Part shown: in pieces, positions 1-9,542 of the stretch
Position numbering within the stretch: position 1 is the first letter of the stretch
Layout: the number at the start of each line of letters is the position of its first letter
From: Fidelibacterota bacterium
GTDB lineage: Bacteria; Fidelibacterota; UBA8477; JABMPR01
DNA length: 64,000 nucleotides
Assembly: GCA_013203185.1 (NCBI GenBank)
Contig: JABMOS010000113.1
Coordinates: forward strand, 26,950-90,949
Direction of reading: 5' to 3'
The notes under the pieces: generated by a model
What the model was told of the DNA's origin: nothing
Database searches by the model: none
What the model saw: only the letters and a program-made list of their open reading frames with translations
Translations under genes and position numbers: made by a program

Positions 1-1
1 T

Positions 2-1174
2 TTAGGGCTTGTAGCCTTTGCATACAGTAAGCGGTCTCCCTATCTATATTCAATCGGGTTAACCCTGTTGCTTCTCGCCGGATTGGTCATAAACATACCT
101 GCGTGGACCTTAAATCTGAATGCCCTGGTTGCTCTGGGTATCATCTTCTATTCCCGTGAATTAGAAGATCCTGCAATATTCGTATATGGTACTATCGCAG
201 TATATGCTGCCCATCTCGTCTGGATGTTAGGTAATCCTGTGATGACTGGTGGGTTTGAGTCCCTGGCACAACCGGTCTGGAACCAAGTATATCTGCTGGT
301 GTACGCACTGATCTTTTCCCTGATCCTCATTGTCACTGATCCCGAAAAGATTGCCAAAAAGTATGTTGTCGTCAATGCCATGGCCAATGGGGTATTGGCC
401 TTCGTACTCTTCAATTTGTCCTGTACGCTTGGTGATGTAACACCAACGATAATGCCTAAAATCCTCTTTTTTGTTGTTTTCTTTGGTCTGGCTCTCGCCT
501 TTTGGAAGCGCCTGGAGATTAATTTTTCAATGGTGCTCTTTACACTACTTGCACATGGCACCATCAGTATAGGATTTGTACAGACCGTAGCCTCACCCGA
601 CATTTATGTCATTCTTATCTGGCAGAGTTTATTGATGTTGGCCAATGCGCTCTGGTTTAGTTCACAGTTCATAACCATATCAAATTTTTTGCTCTATATC
701 GTGCTATTCCTGGCCTATACGGCTGCAAGCGGATTTGCCGGGATCATCAGTGTGAGTTTTGGTTTTGTGGCCCTGTTTAGTGCCAGATTACTTCGTGCCT
801 TTGAAATTCGTTTGGGTTCATCATACAATGTTCTGATCAACTTCTATCTGGCCATTACCTTTGTGTCACTTCCTTTTGCACTTTGGAAAGCTATCCCCCA
901 TGAGTGGGTTGCCTTCCTTTGGTTGGGCGTCACACTTCTATACTATGGCCTAAGTTTGATGCTCAAGAGTCAAAGATATCGATGGATGGGTCATCTGACC
1001 CTGATTGCAACACTTGTCTACACCATTTTGCAGGCAACCATGGGCATGGAGCCAGCACAACGGATTCTCACGTTCCTGGCCCTGGGAGTTGTTCTCATCA
1101 CCGTCTCTGGTGTCTACACACGTATCCGGAAACAAGGTTCTATTAAGATGGAATCAACTCAAGATGGACAGTAA
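2..1174 (+). CDS. polytopic membrane protein, 5'-truncated by window edge
   Basis: The frame of the 68..1174 ORF is open back to base 2 (LGLVAFAYSKRSPYLYSIGLTLL...), so the listed TTG start is probably internal. Many hydrophobic helices; no recognisable family motif. Confidence 0.7.
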   Translation, partial: LGLVAFAYSKRSPYLYSIGLTLLLLAGLVINIPAWTLNLNALVALGIIFYSRELEDPAIFVYGTIAVYAAHLVWMLGNPVMTGGFESLAQPVWNQVYLLVYALIFSLILIVTDPEKIAKKYVVVNAMANGVLAFVLFNLSCTLGDVTPTIMPKILFFVVFFGLALAFWKRLEINFSMVLFTLLAHGTISIGFVQTVASPDIYVILIWQSLLMLANALWFSSQFITISNFLLYIVLFLAYTAASGFAGIISVSFGFVALFSARLLRAFEIRLGSSYNVLINFYLAITFVSLPFALWKAIPHEWVAFLWLGVTLLYYGLSLMLKSQRYRWMGHLTLIATLVYTILQATMGMEPAQRILTFLALGVVLITVSGVYTRIRKQGSIKMESTQDGQ

Positions 1175-1211
1175 TACGAAATTTAAATTTCCGAAATTGA
1201 GGGGAGGTCTG

Positions 1212-1961
1212 ATGAATAATTGGATCAGCAAAATTCCTGAACAGATCAAATTGTTAGCAGTGGTCGTGACGGTCATTATAACTGCATTTCTCATTGTTCG
1301 ACCTATGCTGATACCAGCGGGATTCGGGGAACAGGGACATTTTAGAAGTGGTGCCTTGAATGATGCGGTTGCTGTACAATTTAAGTATGCAGGGAAAGCA
1401 AGTTGTGTTGAATGTCATGATGATATGACAGACATGCTGGCTGGTGGATATCATAAAAAACTAAGCTGTGAGGTCTGTCATGGACCCCTGGCGGGACATA
1501 TTGATGATCCAGATGAAAACACCCCCAGTTTTCCGAGAGAACGTACGCTTTGCCCTGTATGCCACGAATATCTCTCTTCGCGACCAACAGGGTTTCCCCA
1601 AATAGTCAGCCAATCACATAATTCACTGAAGGCCTGTATATCCTGTCATGAACCCCATGACCCTGTACCCCCTGATGTTCCCAGCCAATGCTCTGCATGT
1701 CATGGTGAAATTTCACGGAGTAAAGCTGTATCACACCATGTGGATATTGAGTGTGAATTTTGTCATACCACACCGGAGCTACACAAAACTTCACCTCGTC
1801 AATATCGACCGAGTAAACCCCAGAATCGCGAATTTTGCGGTCAATGTCACACGAAGAATTCAAAGCATAATACCAAAGCTCCCAGGATTGATCTTGCCAC
1901 ACATGAAACACGCTATGATTGCTGGCAATGCCATTATCCACACCTACCGGAGGCAAGATGA
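1212..1961 (+). CDS. octaheme c-type cytochrome, membrane-anchored
   Basis: 8 CxxCH motifs (CVECH, CEVCH, CPVCH, CISCH, CSACH, CEFCH, CGQCH, CWQCH). N-terminal hydrophobic anchor. GGAGG SD just upstream of ATG 1212; the ORF track start at 1005 is too early. Confidence 0.88.
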   Translation: MNNWISKIPEQIKLLAVVVTVIITAFLIVRPMLIPAGFGEQGHFRSGALNDAVAVQFKYAGKASCVECHDDMTDMLAGGYHKKLSCEVCHGPLAGHIDDPDENTPSFPRERTLCPVCHEYLSSRPTGFPQIVSQSHNSLKACISCHEPHDPVPPDVPSQCSACHGEISRSKAVSHHVDIECEFCHTTPELHKTSPRQYRPSKPQNREFCGQCHTKNSKHNTKAPRIDLATHETRYDCWQCHYPHLPEAR

Positions 1962-2740
1962 AAAATAGTATTACATCCAAAAGACGTGACGTCCTGAAAA
2001 CCATGGCCGGCTTTGCTGCCAGTTTATTGGTCCCAAAAGTTGTGCGAGGAGAGAAAGCTTCGGCGAAGCCTTTTGACTGGGCCGATGACTCAATCCATTA
2101 TGACCCACATGATCATAAATGGGGCATGGGAGTAGATATCGACAAGTGTATTGGCTGCGGAAGATGTGCTAATGCCTGTAAAATTGAAAATGATGTTCCC
2201 AAAGAACCATTTTTCTTTCGTACCTGGGTGGAACGTTATGAGGTTCATGAAAATGGTGAGACCACGATAGACTGTCCTAATGGTGCCGTCGATGGTTTCG
2301 AGAAGAAATCTGGGGATGATGATGTTCTCCGTAGTTTCTTCGTACCAAAATTATGTAATCATTGTGAAAACCCACCTTGTGTCCAGGTATGCCCAGTAGG
2401 AGCGACTTATCAGTCAGCAGATGGCGTCGTATTAGTAGATGCTGATTATTGTCTGGGTTGTCGCTATTGTATCCAGGCTTGCCCCTATGGAGCTCGGTTT
2501 TTACACCCAGTAACCAGAACAGCAGAAAAGTGTACTTTCTGTTATCATCGAATTGTTCGAGGTGAAGAACCTGCCTGTGTGGAAGCATGTCCCACAGAAG
2601 CCAGAATATTTGGGGAGCTGGACCAGAAGGCCAGTCCCTTACATCGCTTCAAACGGATGAATCACATTGGTGTACTCAAGCCTGCCCTGAACACAGAACC
2701 CAAAGTTTTCTATGCGAATCTAGATATGGAGGTTAAGTGA
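1958..2740 (+). CDS. Tat-exported 4Fe-4S ferredoxin-type electron transfer subunit (NrfC/PsrB/HybA-like)
   Basis: Twin-arginine leader KRRDVLKTMAG; multiple Cys clusters (CIGCGRCANAC, CNHCENPPCVQVCP, CLGCRYCIQACP, CTFCYH). ATGA overlap with the previous gene. Confidence 0.9.
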   Translation: MKNSITSKRRDVLKTMAGFAASLLVPKVVRGEKASAKPFDWADDSIHYDPHDHKWGMGVDIDKCIGCGRCANACKIENDVPKEPFFFRTWVERYEVHENGETTIDCPNGAVDGFEKKSGDDDVLRSFFVPKLCNHCENPPCVQVCPVGATYQSADGVVLVDADYCLGCRYCIQACPYGARFLHPVTRTAEKCTFCYHRIVRGEEPACVEACPTEARIFGELDQKASPLHRFKRMNHIGVLKPALNTEPKVFYANLDMEVK

Positions 2741-3960
2741 TCATGGAAGAAATAGTTCAACATTTAACGCCGCTTCTAGATCAAGTCACCGGCTACATTT
2801 ATCCTAATGAAATAGAACTTCACTGGGGTTTATTGGTTGTGATATACCCATATCTAACTGGTTTGGTGGCAGGTGCTTTCATCCTGGCATCATTGGTTAA
2901 AGTCTTCAATGTTAAAGAGCTTCAGCCCACCTATCGACTGTCTCTGCTGACAGCTCTGGCTTTTATCGTCATTGCACCACTCCCACTCCTTGCCCACTTG
3001 GGACACCCGGAAAAATCGTTTGAAATTTTCCTCACACCCAATGTGAACTCTGCCATGGCTATGTTTGGATTTGTCTATGCCTGGTATCTCATGGCGGTAT
3101 TGCTCCTGGAACTCTGGTTCGACTTCCGTCAGGATCTGGTTACCATGGCCAATGAGAGTAAGGGTTTTAAAAGATTATTCTATCGGACAATTTCGCTCTT
3201 TTCCAAAGATCTTTCCGAAAAAGCAATCGCATTTGATCACAAGGCAGTTCGCGTGATAACCATAATAGGTATTCCATCTGCCTTTTTACTCCATGGATAT
3301 GTTGGTTTCCTGTTTGGTTCTATCAAGGCCAATCCCTGGTGGTCCAGTGTGCTGATTCCCATTGTATTTTTGTTCTCCGCCATTGTATCTGGAGTGGCTT
3401 TGGTCATTTTGCTCTACATGGTAATTACTCCGCTCCGAAATAAAGTCGTAGACATGTTATGTCTGGACAAGTTGGCGAGCTATTTATTCTATATCATGAT
3501 CGTTGATTTCTCCCTGGAAATATTGGATTTCATTCATCGGGTCTATGAGTCTGAAGAATCCATATCAATTTTGGCGTCATTGGTGCAAAATAAGCTCTTC
3601 TCTAGTCTGGTAATCATGCAGGTGCTGATGGGAATGATTTTACCCCTCTTCACAATTGCCGCAGTCAAAACATTCAAAGTGCCAGCTGATCTAAGAAAAT
3701 TGCTGTATTTCATTTCGGCTATACTGGTTCAAGTGGGAATTTTTTCAACTCGCTGGAATGTGGTCATTGGGGGACAGCTCTTCTCAAAGAGTTTCATGGG
3801 TCTCACCACTTACAAAATGACATTCTTTGGTCTGGAAGGGCTCCTGGTTTCCATTGGACTCTTGATCATGCCCTTCATCATTTTGTGGATACTCATAAAA
3901 ATACTGGATCCATGGCGATCAGAAGATGCAGCCTTATCCACCCCTACCACTGGCCAATGA
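2737..3960 (+). CDS. NrfD/PsrC-family polytopic membrane subunit
   Basis: ~9-10 TM helices; N-terminal HWGLLVVIYPYLTGLVAGAF typical of NrfD-like proteins; coupled to the FeS gene. ATG 2743 is an alternative start. Confidence 0.88.
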   Translation: MIMEEIVQHLTPLLDQVTGYIYPNEIELHWGLLVVIYPYLTGLVAGAFILASLVKVFNVKELQPTYRLSLLTALAFIVIAPLPLLAHLGHPEKSFEIFLTPNVNSAMAMFGFVYAWYLMAVLLLELWFDFRQDLVTMANESKGFKRLFYRTISLFSKDLSEKAIAFDHKAVRVITIIGIPSAFLLHGYVGFLFGSIKANPWWSSVLIPIVFLFSAIVSGVALVILLYMVITPLRNKVVDMLCLDKLASYLFYIMIVDFSLEILDFIHRVYESEESISILASLVQNKLFSSLVIMQVLMGMILPLFTIAAVKTFKVPADLRKLLYFISAILVQVGIFSTRWNVVIGGQLFSKSFMGLTTYKMTFFGLEGLLVSIGLLIMPFIILWILIKILDPWRSEDAALSTPTTGQ

Positions 3961-3992
3961 TCTATGAGCACTAATAAACTAGGAAGAACTAT

Positions 3993-4433
3993 ATGAAATA
4001 CGGTAGAAGAGAATTCATAAACACATTGTTGGGCGCTGGTGGTATTGGTGGATTGGCATCCATTCTTTATCCAGTATTTCAGTTCTTGGTACCACCTGAA
4101 GTGACTGAACCACAGGTAAGTTCCCTAAAAGTGGGCGCTGTGGGAGACTTCCCCGTAAATAGTTCGAAAATTGTGAGATTCGGCAGGGTCCCTGTGATTC
4201 TAATACGTTCTGATAGAGACACATTCAAAGCGTTGGCAGCGACTTGTACACATCTCGATTGTATCGTCCAGTATAATCAGGCCAGGAAACAGATAATTTG
4301 TGCCTGCCATAATGGTGTTTACGATCTTTCTGGAAAAAATATTTCTGGCCCACCCCCCAAGCCGCTAGCTGTCTATTCTGTTTCAATAGTGGATGATCAG
4401 GTAATGATTACTCAGGAAAAGGATTTGGCATGA
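3993..4433 (+). CDS. Rieske 2Fe-2S protein
   Basis: CTHLDC...CACHNGVYD Rieske cluster motif; Tat-like N-terminus GRREFINTLLGAGG; overlaps the cytochrome b start. Confidence 0.93.
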   Translation: MKYGRREFINTLLGAGGIGGLASILYPVFQFLVPPEVTEPQVSSLKVGAVGDFPVNSSKIVRFGRVPVILIRSDRDTFKALAATCTHLDCIVQYNQARKQIICACHNGVYDLSGKNISGPPPKPLAVYSVSIVDDQVMITQEKDLA

Positions 4434-5509
4434 AACCGACTTTGAAACAAAGTATGTTTCGCTGGCTGGATGACCGGCTAGACATACAACCATTGGTTGA
4501 TATGATGGATCATAAGAAGGTACCCATCCACTCCCATACCGTGTGGTATTACATGGGTGGTGTAACCCTCTTCCTCTTTATGGTGCAGGTCTTTACAGGC
4601 ATTTTACTATTGATGTATTATCGACCTGGTGAAGAAAGCGCCTTTGAGAGTATGCAATTTATTCTTACTGAAGTCAAATTTGGGTGGCTCTTTAGAAATG
4701 TCCACGCCTGGTCAGCGAATCTCATGGTGCTGTTTGCCTTCATCCATATGTTCAGTGTGGTATTCACGAGAGCTTTCACAACACCGAGGGAACTCACCTG
4801 GGTCTCAGGGTTTATTTTGTTGTTACTTGCCATGTTTTTTGGTTTCAGTGGATACTTGTTGCCCTGGAATGAATTGGCATTCTTTGCTACCAAGGTTGGG
4901 ACAGATATTGTGGGAGCCGTTCCCCTTGTTGGTGAGCAATTAAAAGTGATTATTCGCGGAGGAGAAGATGTAACTGGAGCCACATTATCGAGATTCTTTG
5001 GTCTCCATGTGGCCATTCTTCCAGCTATAACATTTTTGATACTCAGCTTTCATTTGCTCTTGGTTCAGAGACAGGGGATAAGTGAGCCACGACACTTCAA
5101 AGCCTTGGCAGAAGAAAAAAAGCGCTATATGTCGTTTTTCCCGGATTTTGTCCTTAGAGATGCCCTCCTCTGGTTAATTATCAATATTATCGTTCTATCT
5201 CTGGCTGTTTTCTACCCCTGGGAATTGGGATTGAAAGCCGATGCCCTGGCCTCAGCGCCCATGGGTATAAAACCTGAGTGGTATTTCATGTTCATGTTCC
5301 AGACGCTAAAGGTGATTCCTCCACATGTCTGGTTTATTGAGGGTGAGACCTTTGGAATTTTGCTCTTTGGAGGTGCCGCCCTGTTATGGATGGCTGTCCC
5401 ATTCGCCCGTTTTAGAGGGAAGCAAATCGTTGATTCAAAATGGATTACGATACTTGGTATATTTACTATTACCTACATGGTGGTCTTGACGATCACCGGA
5501 TATTTATAA
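4430..5509 (+). CDS. cytochrome b (bc/b6f type, N- and C-terminal domains fused)
   Basis: Paired His-containing helices (HAWSANLMVLFAFIHMF; HVAILPAITFLILSFHLLLV), PEWYFMFMFQTLK C-terminal cyt b signature. Confidence 0.93.
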   Translation: MKPTLKQSMFRWLDDRLDIQPLVDMMDHKKVPIHSHTVWYYMGGVTLFLFMVQVFTGILLLMYYRPGEESAFESMQFILTEVKFGWLFRNVHAWSANLMVLFAFIHMFSVVFTRAFTTPRELTWVSGFILLLLAMFFGFSGYLLPWNELAFFATKVGTDIVGAVPLVGEQLKVIIRGGEDVTGATLSRFFGLHVAILPAITFLILSFHLLLVQRQGISEPRHFKALAEEKKRYMSFFPDFVLRDALLWLIINIIVLSLAVFYPWELGLKADALASAPMGIKPEWYFMFMFQTLKVIPPHVWFIEGETFGILLFGGAALLWMAVPFARFRGKQIVDSKWITILGIFTITYMVVLTITGYL

Positions 5510-5520
5510 GCGAGCATGAT

Positions 5521-6783
5521 ATGAAGCGAACACGAATAATTAAGCAATATCTTCTGATTTTCGCCGGAATTACCCTGTTGGGTACAGCTAACCTTTTGGC
5601 CGAATCAAAAGTAAATACCTGCCTGGATTGTCATGTGGAGAATGATATCATGCCCGGGGATTTCCTCGAGGAAGATGTCCACCAGCATTCGGAAATTTCA
5701 TGTGCCGGTTGCCATGGCGGTGACCCAGAGGCAGAAGATATGGACGAATCCATGTCAGCAGATGCTGGATACATCGGGATCCCATCGCGACAAGAAATGC
5801 CAGCTTTTTGTGGGAAATGTCATAGCAAAATTGAATATATGCGGGTTTTCCAGCCTCGTATTCCAACGGATCAGGTAGATCAGTATTATACGAGTACCCA
5901 CGGTAAAAAGCTGCTCAGCGGTGATAAAAAGGTCGCCATGTGCAGCAGCTGTCACACCTCTCATGGCATCTTGCCAGCTAAAGACACACGGTCCAGCGTT
6001 CATCCATTCAATATCCCGCAAACATGTAATCAGTGTCACGGAGATGCCGATCTCATGGCGTCCACTTCCCATGGAACCAGTCAGTATGAAGATTATGCTG
6101 GAAGCGTTCATGGTAAGGCCCTTATTGAGCGAAGTGATACTGGGTCACCAGCATGCAATGATTGCCATGGAAATCATGGAGCAGCTCCTCCAGGTGCAGA
6201 ATCCATTAGCCATATCTGTGGATCCTGTCACCTGAATAACATGGAATTTTTTAAAACTTCCGTTATGGGGCAGTTATCAGAATCGGCTGATTATCATAGT
6301 TGTGAGCAATGTCATGGGAATCATTCAATTTCTGAACCGTCTGATGAATTATTGAATGTCAATGAGTCATCCCTCTGTCTGGAGTGTCATAGCGATGGTG
6401 ATGAGGGATATGTAGCCGCTGAAGCCATGTATACTCAAATTAGACAGACAGATAGTCTCTATCAGGCCGCGATTATCCGCTTGAAAGATATTCAGATCAA
6501 AGGGATGAATGATGTGGATATTCAATATGTTCTTAAAGATGCAAAGCAAAACCTGATACAGCTAAGAACCATGGTCCATACCTTCGATCCAGTACAGGTC
6601 AAAGAAAAGGCTGCTGAAGGAAAAGAATTATCAGCTGAGGCAATCTCATTAGCTGGTCTGGAAATCAGTGAATTTAATCAACGTCGTATGGGCTTTGGCA
6701 TATCTACTCTTGCTTTTGTCCTCCTCGCTTTTGCTGTTTTCCTGAAGATTAGGCAGATTGATAGTAACAAAAAGTCAGACTAA
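5521..6783 (+). CDS. nonaheme c-type cytochrome with C-terminal TM helix
   Basis: 9 CxxCH motifs, N-terminal signal, C-terminal hydrophobic helix GISTLAFVLLAFAVFLKI. Start ATG 5521. Confidence 0.88.
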   Translation: MKRTRIIKQYLLIFAGITLLGTANLLAESKVNTCLDCHVENDIMPGDFLEEDVHQHSEISCAGCHGGDPEAEDMDESMSADAGYIGIPSRQEMPAFCGKCHSKIEYMRVFQPRIPTDQVDQYYTSTHGKKLLSGDKKVAMCSSCHTSHGILPAKDTRSSVHPFNIPQTCNQCHGDADLMASTSHGTSQYEDYAGSVHGKALIERSDTGSPACNDCHGNHGAAPPGAESISHICGSCHLNNMEFFKTSVMGQLSESADYHSCEQCHGNHSISEPSDELLNVNESSLCLECHSDGDEGYVAAEAMYTQIRQTDSLYQAAIIRLKDIQIKGMNDVDIQYVLKDAKQNLIQLRTMVHTFDPVQVKEKAAEGKELSAEAISLAGLEISEFNQRRMGFGISTLAFVLLAFAVFLKIRQIDSNKKSD

Positions 6784-6817
6784 ATAGAGACATCAAACAA
6801 GCGTGAAAGGAGATCCA

Positions 6818-7381
6818 ATGCGACTCATTCCAAGCATAGTATTTTTACTGATGGGAAGTCTCATTTTTGCCCAGGATGCCGGACCAGAATTTGTCGGCAA
6901 TAAAAAATGTAAAATGTGTCATAATAAAACCGAGAAGGGTGCCCAATATACCAAATGGGAAACAACAGGACACGCCAACACCTTCGATATATTGCTTACC
7001 GACGAGGCCAAGGCAATAGCAAAAAAGAGGGGATTGAAAACCACACCAGATCTTGCTGGAGAATGTCTGCAGTGTCATGTGACTGGTTGGGGAACGCCTA
7101 CGGGTTATCAACTCGAAGTGGATGAAACGGACAAAAGGGCGGTTTCCCAAAACAATGCTCTGAAGTCGGTGGGCTGTGAGGCCTGTCATGGTGCCGGTAG
7201 TTTATATAAGGGTAAAAAGGATATGCTCGCCATTGAAGCGGGCACACTTGATGGTGCTACTCTTGGGTTGGTGAAACCCACAGAACAAACCTGTCTCGGT
7301 TGTCATAACGATAAATCACCGACATTTAAACCATTTGATTTTAAGGAACGCTCTGCTAAAATTGCGCATAGGTATCCTTAA
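6818..7381 (+). CDS. tetraheme cytochrome c (c554-like)
   Basis: 4 CxxCH motifs (CKMCH, CLQCH, CEACH, CLGCH), signal peptide, AAAGGAG SD before ATG 6818. Confidence 0.86.
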   Translation: MRLIPSIVFLLMGSLIFAQDAGPEFVGNKKCKMCHNKTEKGAQYTKWETTGHANTFDILLTDEAKAIAKKRGLKTTPDLAGECLQCHVTGWGTPTGYQLEVDETDKRAVSQNNALKSVGCEACHGAGSLYKGKKDMLAIEAGTLDGATLGLVKPTEQTCLGCHNDKSPTFKPFDFKERSAKIAHRYP

Positions 7382-7403
7382 TTTTAAAATTGGAAGACTT
7401 GCC

Positions 7404-8411
7404 ATGGTAAAATCACTTATAGTTGCTTGTATTTTGGGAGTTGGCTTGTTTCTTCCTGGAGAGATTCTTTATGGTGCGGATGGGGATACCTTCCCAGAAA
7501 TTCCTGAAAATATTTCTCTAGAATCGCTGAAGAATATCTTTCAGCAGGTGAATTTCCCCCATCGCGATCATGCCCATATGTCAGCCATGGGGGAGGGTTG
7601 TGTTACCTGCCATCATTATGCAGATGATGATATTTATGACCCTTGTGCAGATTGCCATACCAATGACCCCGATGATCTGAACAATGGTATTCCCTCTTTG
7701 AACGCTGCGTTTCATCGCAAGTGTTTGAATTGCCATCGCGGATGGAGTGTATCAAATGTTTGTGGTACCTGCCATGTGAAACAAGGTGAAGAGCAAACGG
7801 TTGGATCACCCATAATTGCCGCAGCAAAGGATCGGATTAAGTATCCAATAATTGTGAATTATGTAACCCCCAAGGCAGATGGCCAGAGGGTAAGTTTCCG
7901 ACATGCTCAGCATGTCGAGATGTTTCGCTTCAAATGCGCAACCTGCCATACCAATGAAAACTGTGCAACCTGCCATGGTGCGCAACAAGTACCAGAGATT
8001 CTGTCAGGGAGCTCTGAAATTCATCATTTCCCGTGCAGTAAATGCCACGATGTGAATGCCATTCCAGGCTGCGAAAAATGTCATCGAGCACAGGCTTCAG
8101 AGGGGTTTACCCACTCACTCACTAGTTTCCCGTTGAAAGCCTTCCATGCTGAACGCAATTGTACGGATTGTCATGATGCAAATACATCAGTAAAAAAACT
8201 CAATAAGACTTGTACAAATTGCCATGAAAATTTTGAACTTGGCAGTTTTGATCATGCAGCAACAGGGTTGATTCTGGAATTAGGGCATGAGGAGTTCGAG
8301 TGTTACGAATGTCACCTGAATGAAGATTTTAGCAAGCCACCATCCTGTTATGATTGCCATGAAGATGACATGAAATTCCCTGAGGATTTACCAGGAACTA
8401 GATTGGACTAG
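7404..8411 (+). CDS. dodecaheme c-type cytochrome (cytochrome c3/c7-like repeats)
   Basis: 12 CxxCH motifs counted in 336 aa; signal peptide MVKSLIVACILGVGLFLPG. Confidence 0.86.
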   Translation: MVKSLIVACILGVGLFLPGEILYGADGDTFPEIPENISLESLKNIFQQVNFPHRDHAHMSAMGEGCVTCHHYADDDIYDPCADCHTNDPDDLNNGIPSLNAAFHRKCLNCHRGWSVSNVCGTCHVKQGEEQTVGSPIIAAAKDRIKYPIIVNYVTPKADGQRVSFRHAQHVEMFRFKCATCHTNENCATCHGAQQVPEILSGSSEIHHFPCSKCHDVNAIPGCEKCHRAQASEGFTHSLTSFPLKAFHAERNCTDCHDANTSVKKLNKTCTNCHENFELGSFDHAATGLILELGHEEFECYECHLNEDFSKPPSCYDCHEDDMKFPEDLPGTRLD

Positions 8412-8445
8412 TAGAAATTAATCATATTCTCACCAGTCATTAATG

Positions 8446-8477
8446 AAGAAGGTCGGTATCACACCGACCTTCTTTTT
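8446..8477. terminator. bidirectional rho-independent terminator
   Basis: Perfect 12-bp stem AAGAAGGTCGGT / ACCGACCTTCTT, 5-nt loop, T-tract; sits between convergent genes. Confidence 0.9.
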
Positions 8478-9263
8478 TTACAAATTATGACAGGCGTAAC
8501 AGAGATTTTCTTTGGGGAGTCTCAAAAAGTGCTGGTTCTCCTCGCTGCCTTCATAGACAACAGCATCAATCCCAAGCGAGCCATGAATGTAGTGGCAGGT
8601 GTGGCATTGAATTTCATTAGACGGGGATAAAGGGAGCTTAATATTGTATTGCTTCTGAGTCTTCTCGTATTGCTTAAATGTTGCCTTTTTTGACGTGGTG
8701 ATATTCTTTCCATAGTGGTTTTGCTCATGGGTATGAAGGGCATGACACTTGTTGCATGTTGATTTCATGTCAGCGTGCATCTCTGCAGCAATCAATGGGT
8801 GATCCGTAGCTGTTGGTTGGCGAGCATGACAGTGGAGACAAACGGTACTGTTTACACTGCCGTCCTCTCTCAGTTGCTGGTGAGGATTTATTTTAATATA
8901 GTTTTCTTTTGAATGACAATTATAGCAAAACTCCAATTCCCTGCGGTAGGGTCCTCCTCTTAAAAAGGCACGATTTGATCGGGTTTGCTTTTTACTGCTG
9001 GCATGGCAGGTAAAACATGTCATCTCTGAATTAATTGAAAGTGGAAAATTCTTAGGCACCGCCATCTGAGGACTCTTGGGATCTAGGTTGAACATGGGGT
9101 GGATTAAGGCATTGATAGCCTCGGTAGAGTGACATTCAACACAGTCCCAATCTTCACTGAGACCAGCAGCATGCGGGTTGGATTTGTCAGGATAAGTGGT
9201 CTTCAATTGCGCAGTAGTAGATGATAAACTGATTAGAAATATTAGCATTAAATGGAAGACCAT
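8478..9263 (-). CDS. heptaheme c-type cytochrome, exported
   Basis: 7 CxxCH motifs (CVECH, CFTCH, CYNCH, CLHCH, CNKCH, CHTCH, CYACH); signal sequence MVFHLMLIFLISLSSTTAQ. A TTG start at 9275 with AGGAGA upstream is also plausible; the ORF track extends to 9296. Confidence 0.83.
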   Translation of the reverse strand: MVFHLMLIFLISLSSTTAQLKTTYPDKSNPHAAGLSEDWDCVECHSTEAINALIHPMFNLDPKSPQMAVPKNFPLSINSEMTCFTCHASSKKQTRSNRAFLRGGPYRRELEFCYNCHSKENYIKINPHQQLREDGSVNSTVCLHCHARQPTATDHPLIAAEMHADMKSTCNKCHALHTHEQNHYGKNITTSKKATFKQYEKTQKQYNIKLPLSPSNEIQCHTCHYIHGSLGIDAVVYEGSEENQHFLRLPKENLCYACHNL

Positions 9264-9419
9264 ATGTATACGCAAAGTCAATCTCCTGTCTGGCACGTTT
9301 TACCACAATTGTTAATGCTGCGAAGGTTCCAACGAGGAAATATACATTGGCACCACAGTTTTACAACGTGGATTATATATCTGAAGCCATTGAGTTTACT
9401 TGTGGGGTCGTAAGCAGCT

Positions 9420-9442
9420 GTGGCTTCGAGGGCCTCAGCCAC
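9420..9442. repeat. palindromic intergenic repeat, copy 1
   Basis: GTGGCT-TCGAGGGCCTC-AGCCAC imperfect palindrome; same core as 9485, 9524 and 22736. Confidence 0.65.
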
Positions 9443-9484
9443 CGATACCGTTTCTGGACATTGATCTTTCATCCATATTCGTCA

Positions 9485-9503
9485 CACTGAGGCTCTCGAA
9501 GTG
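9485..9503. repeat. palindromic intergenic repeat, copy 2
   Basis: CACTGAGGCTCTCGAAGTG, arms CACT/AGTG; core TGAG..TCGAAG. Confidence 0.6.
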
Positions 9504-9523
9504 CTATGACCTACTACACCTTT

Positions 9524-9542
9524 GGCTTCGAGGACCTCAGCC
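9524..9542. repeat. palindromic intergenic repeat, copy 3
   Basis: GGCTTCGAGGACCTCAGCC; near-duplicate of copy 1 with arms GGCT/AGCC. Confidence 0.6.

Noticed and set aside
148-603. 151-aa antisense ORF inside the first membrane protein
   Set aside because: Fully antisense to a convincing multi-TM ORF; low-complexity composition typical of shadow ORFs. The same applies to most other minor overlapping ORFs in the track.
1212-3960. Complete polysulfide reductase or Nrf nitrite reductase operon
   Set aside because: FeS and NrfD subunits are present, but no molybdopterin catalytic subunit or NrfA-type (CxxCK) pentaheme was found, so the enzyme assignment is unsupported.
9284-9300. TGGCACGTTTTACCACA as a sigma54 promoter
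   Set aside because: Wrong -12 element and no suitably placed downstream plus-strand gene.
9278-9472. 64-aa minus-strand ORF
   Set aside because: Lies over the same intergenic repeat region and overlaps the upstream region of the heptaheme gene; no coding signature.
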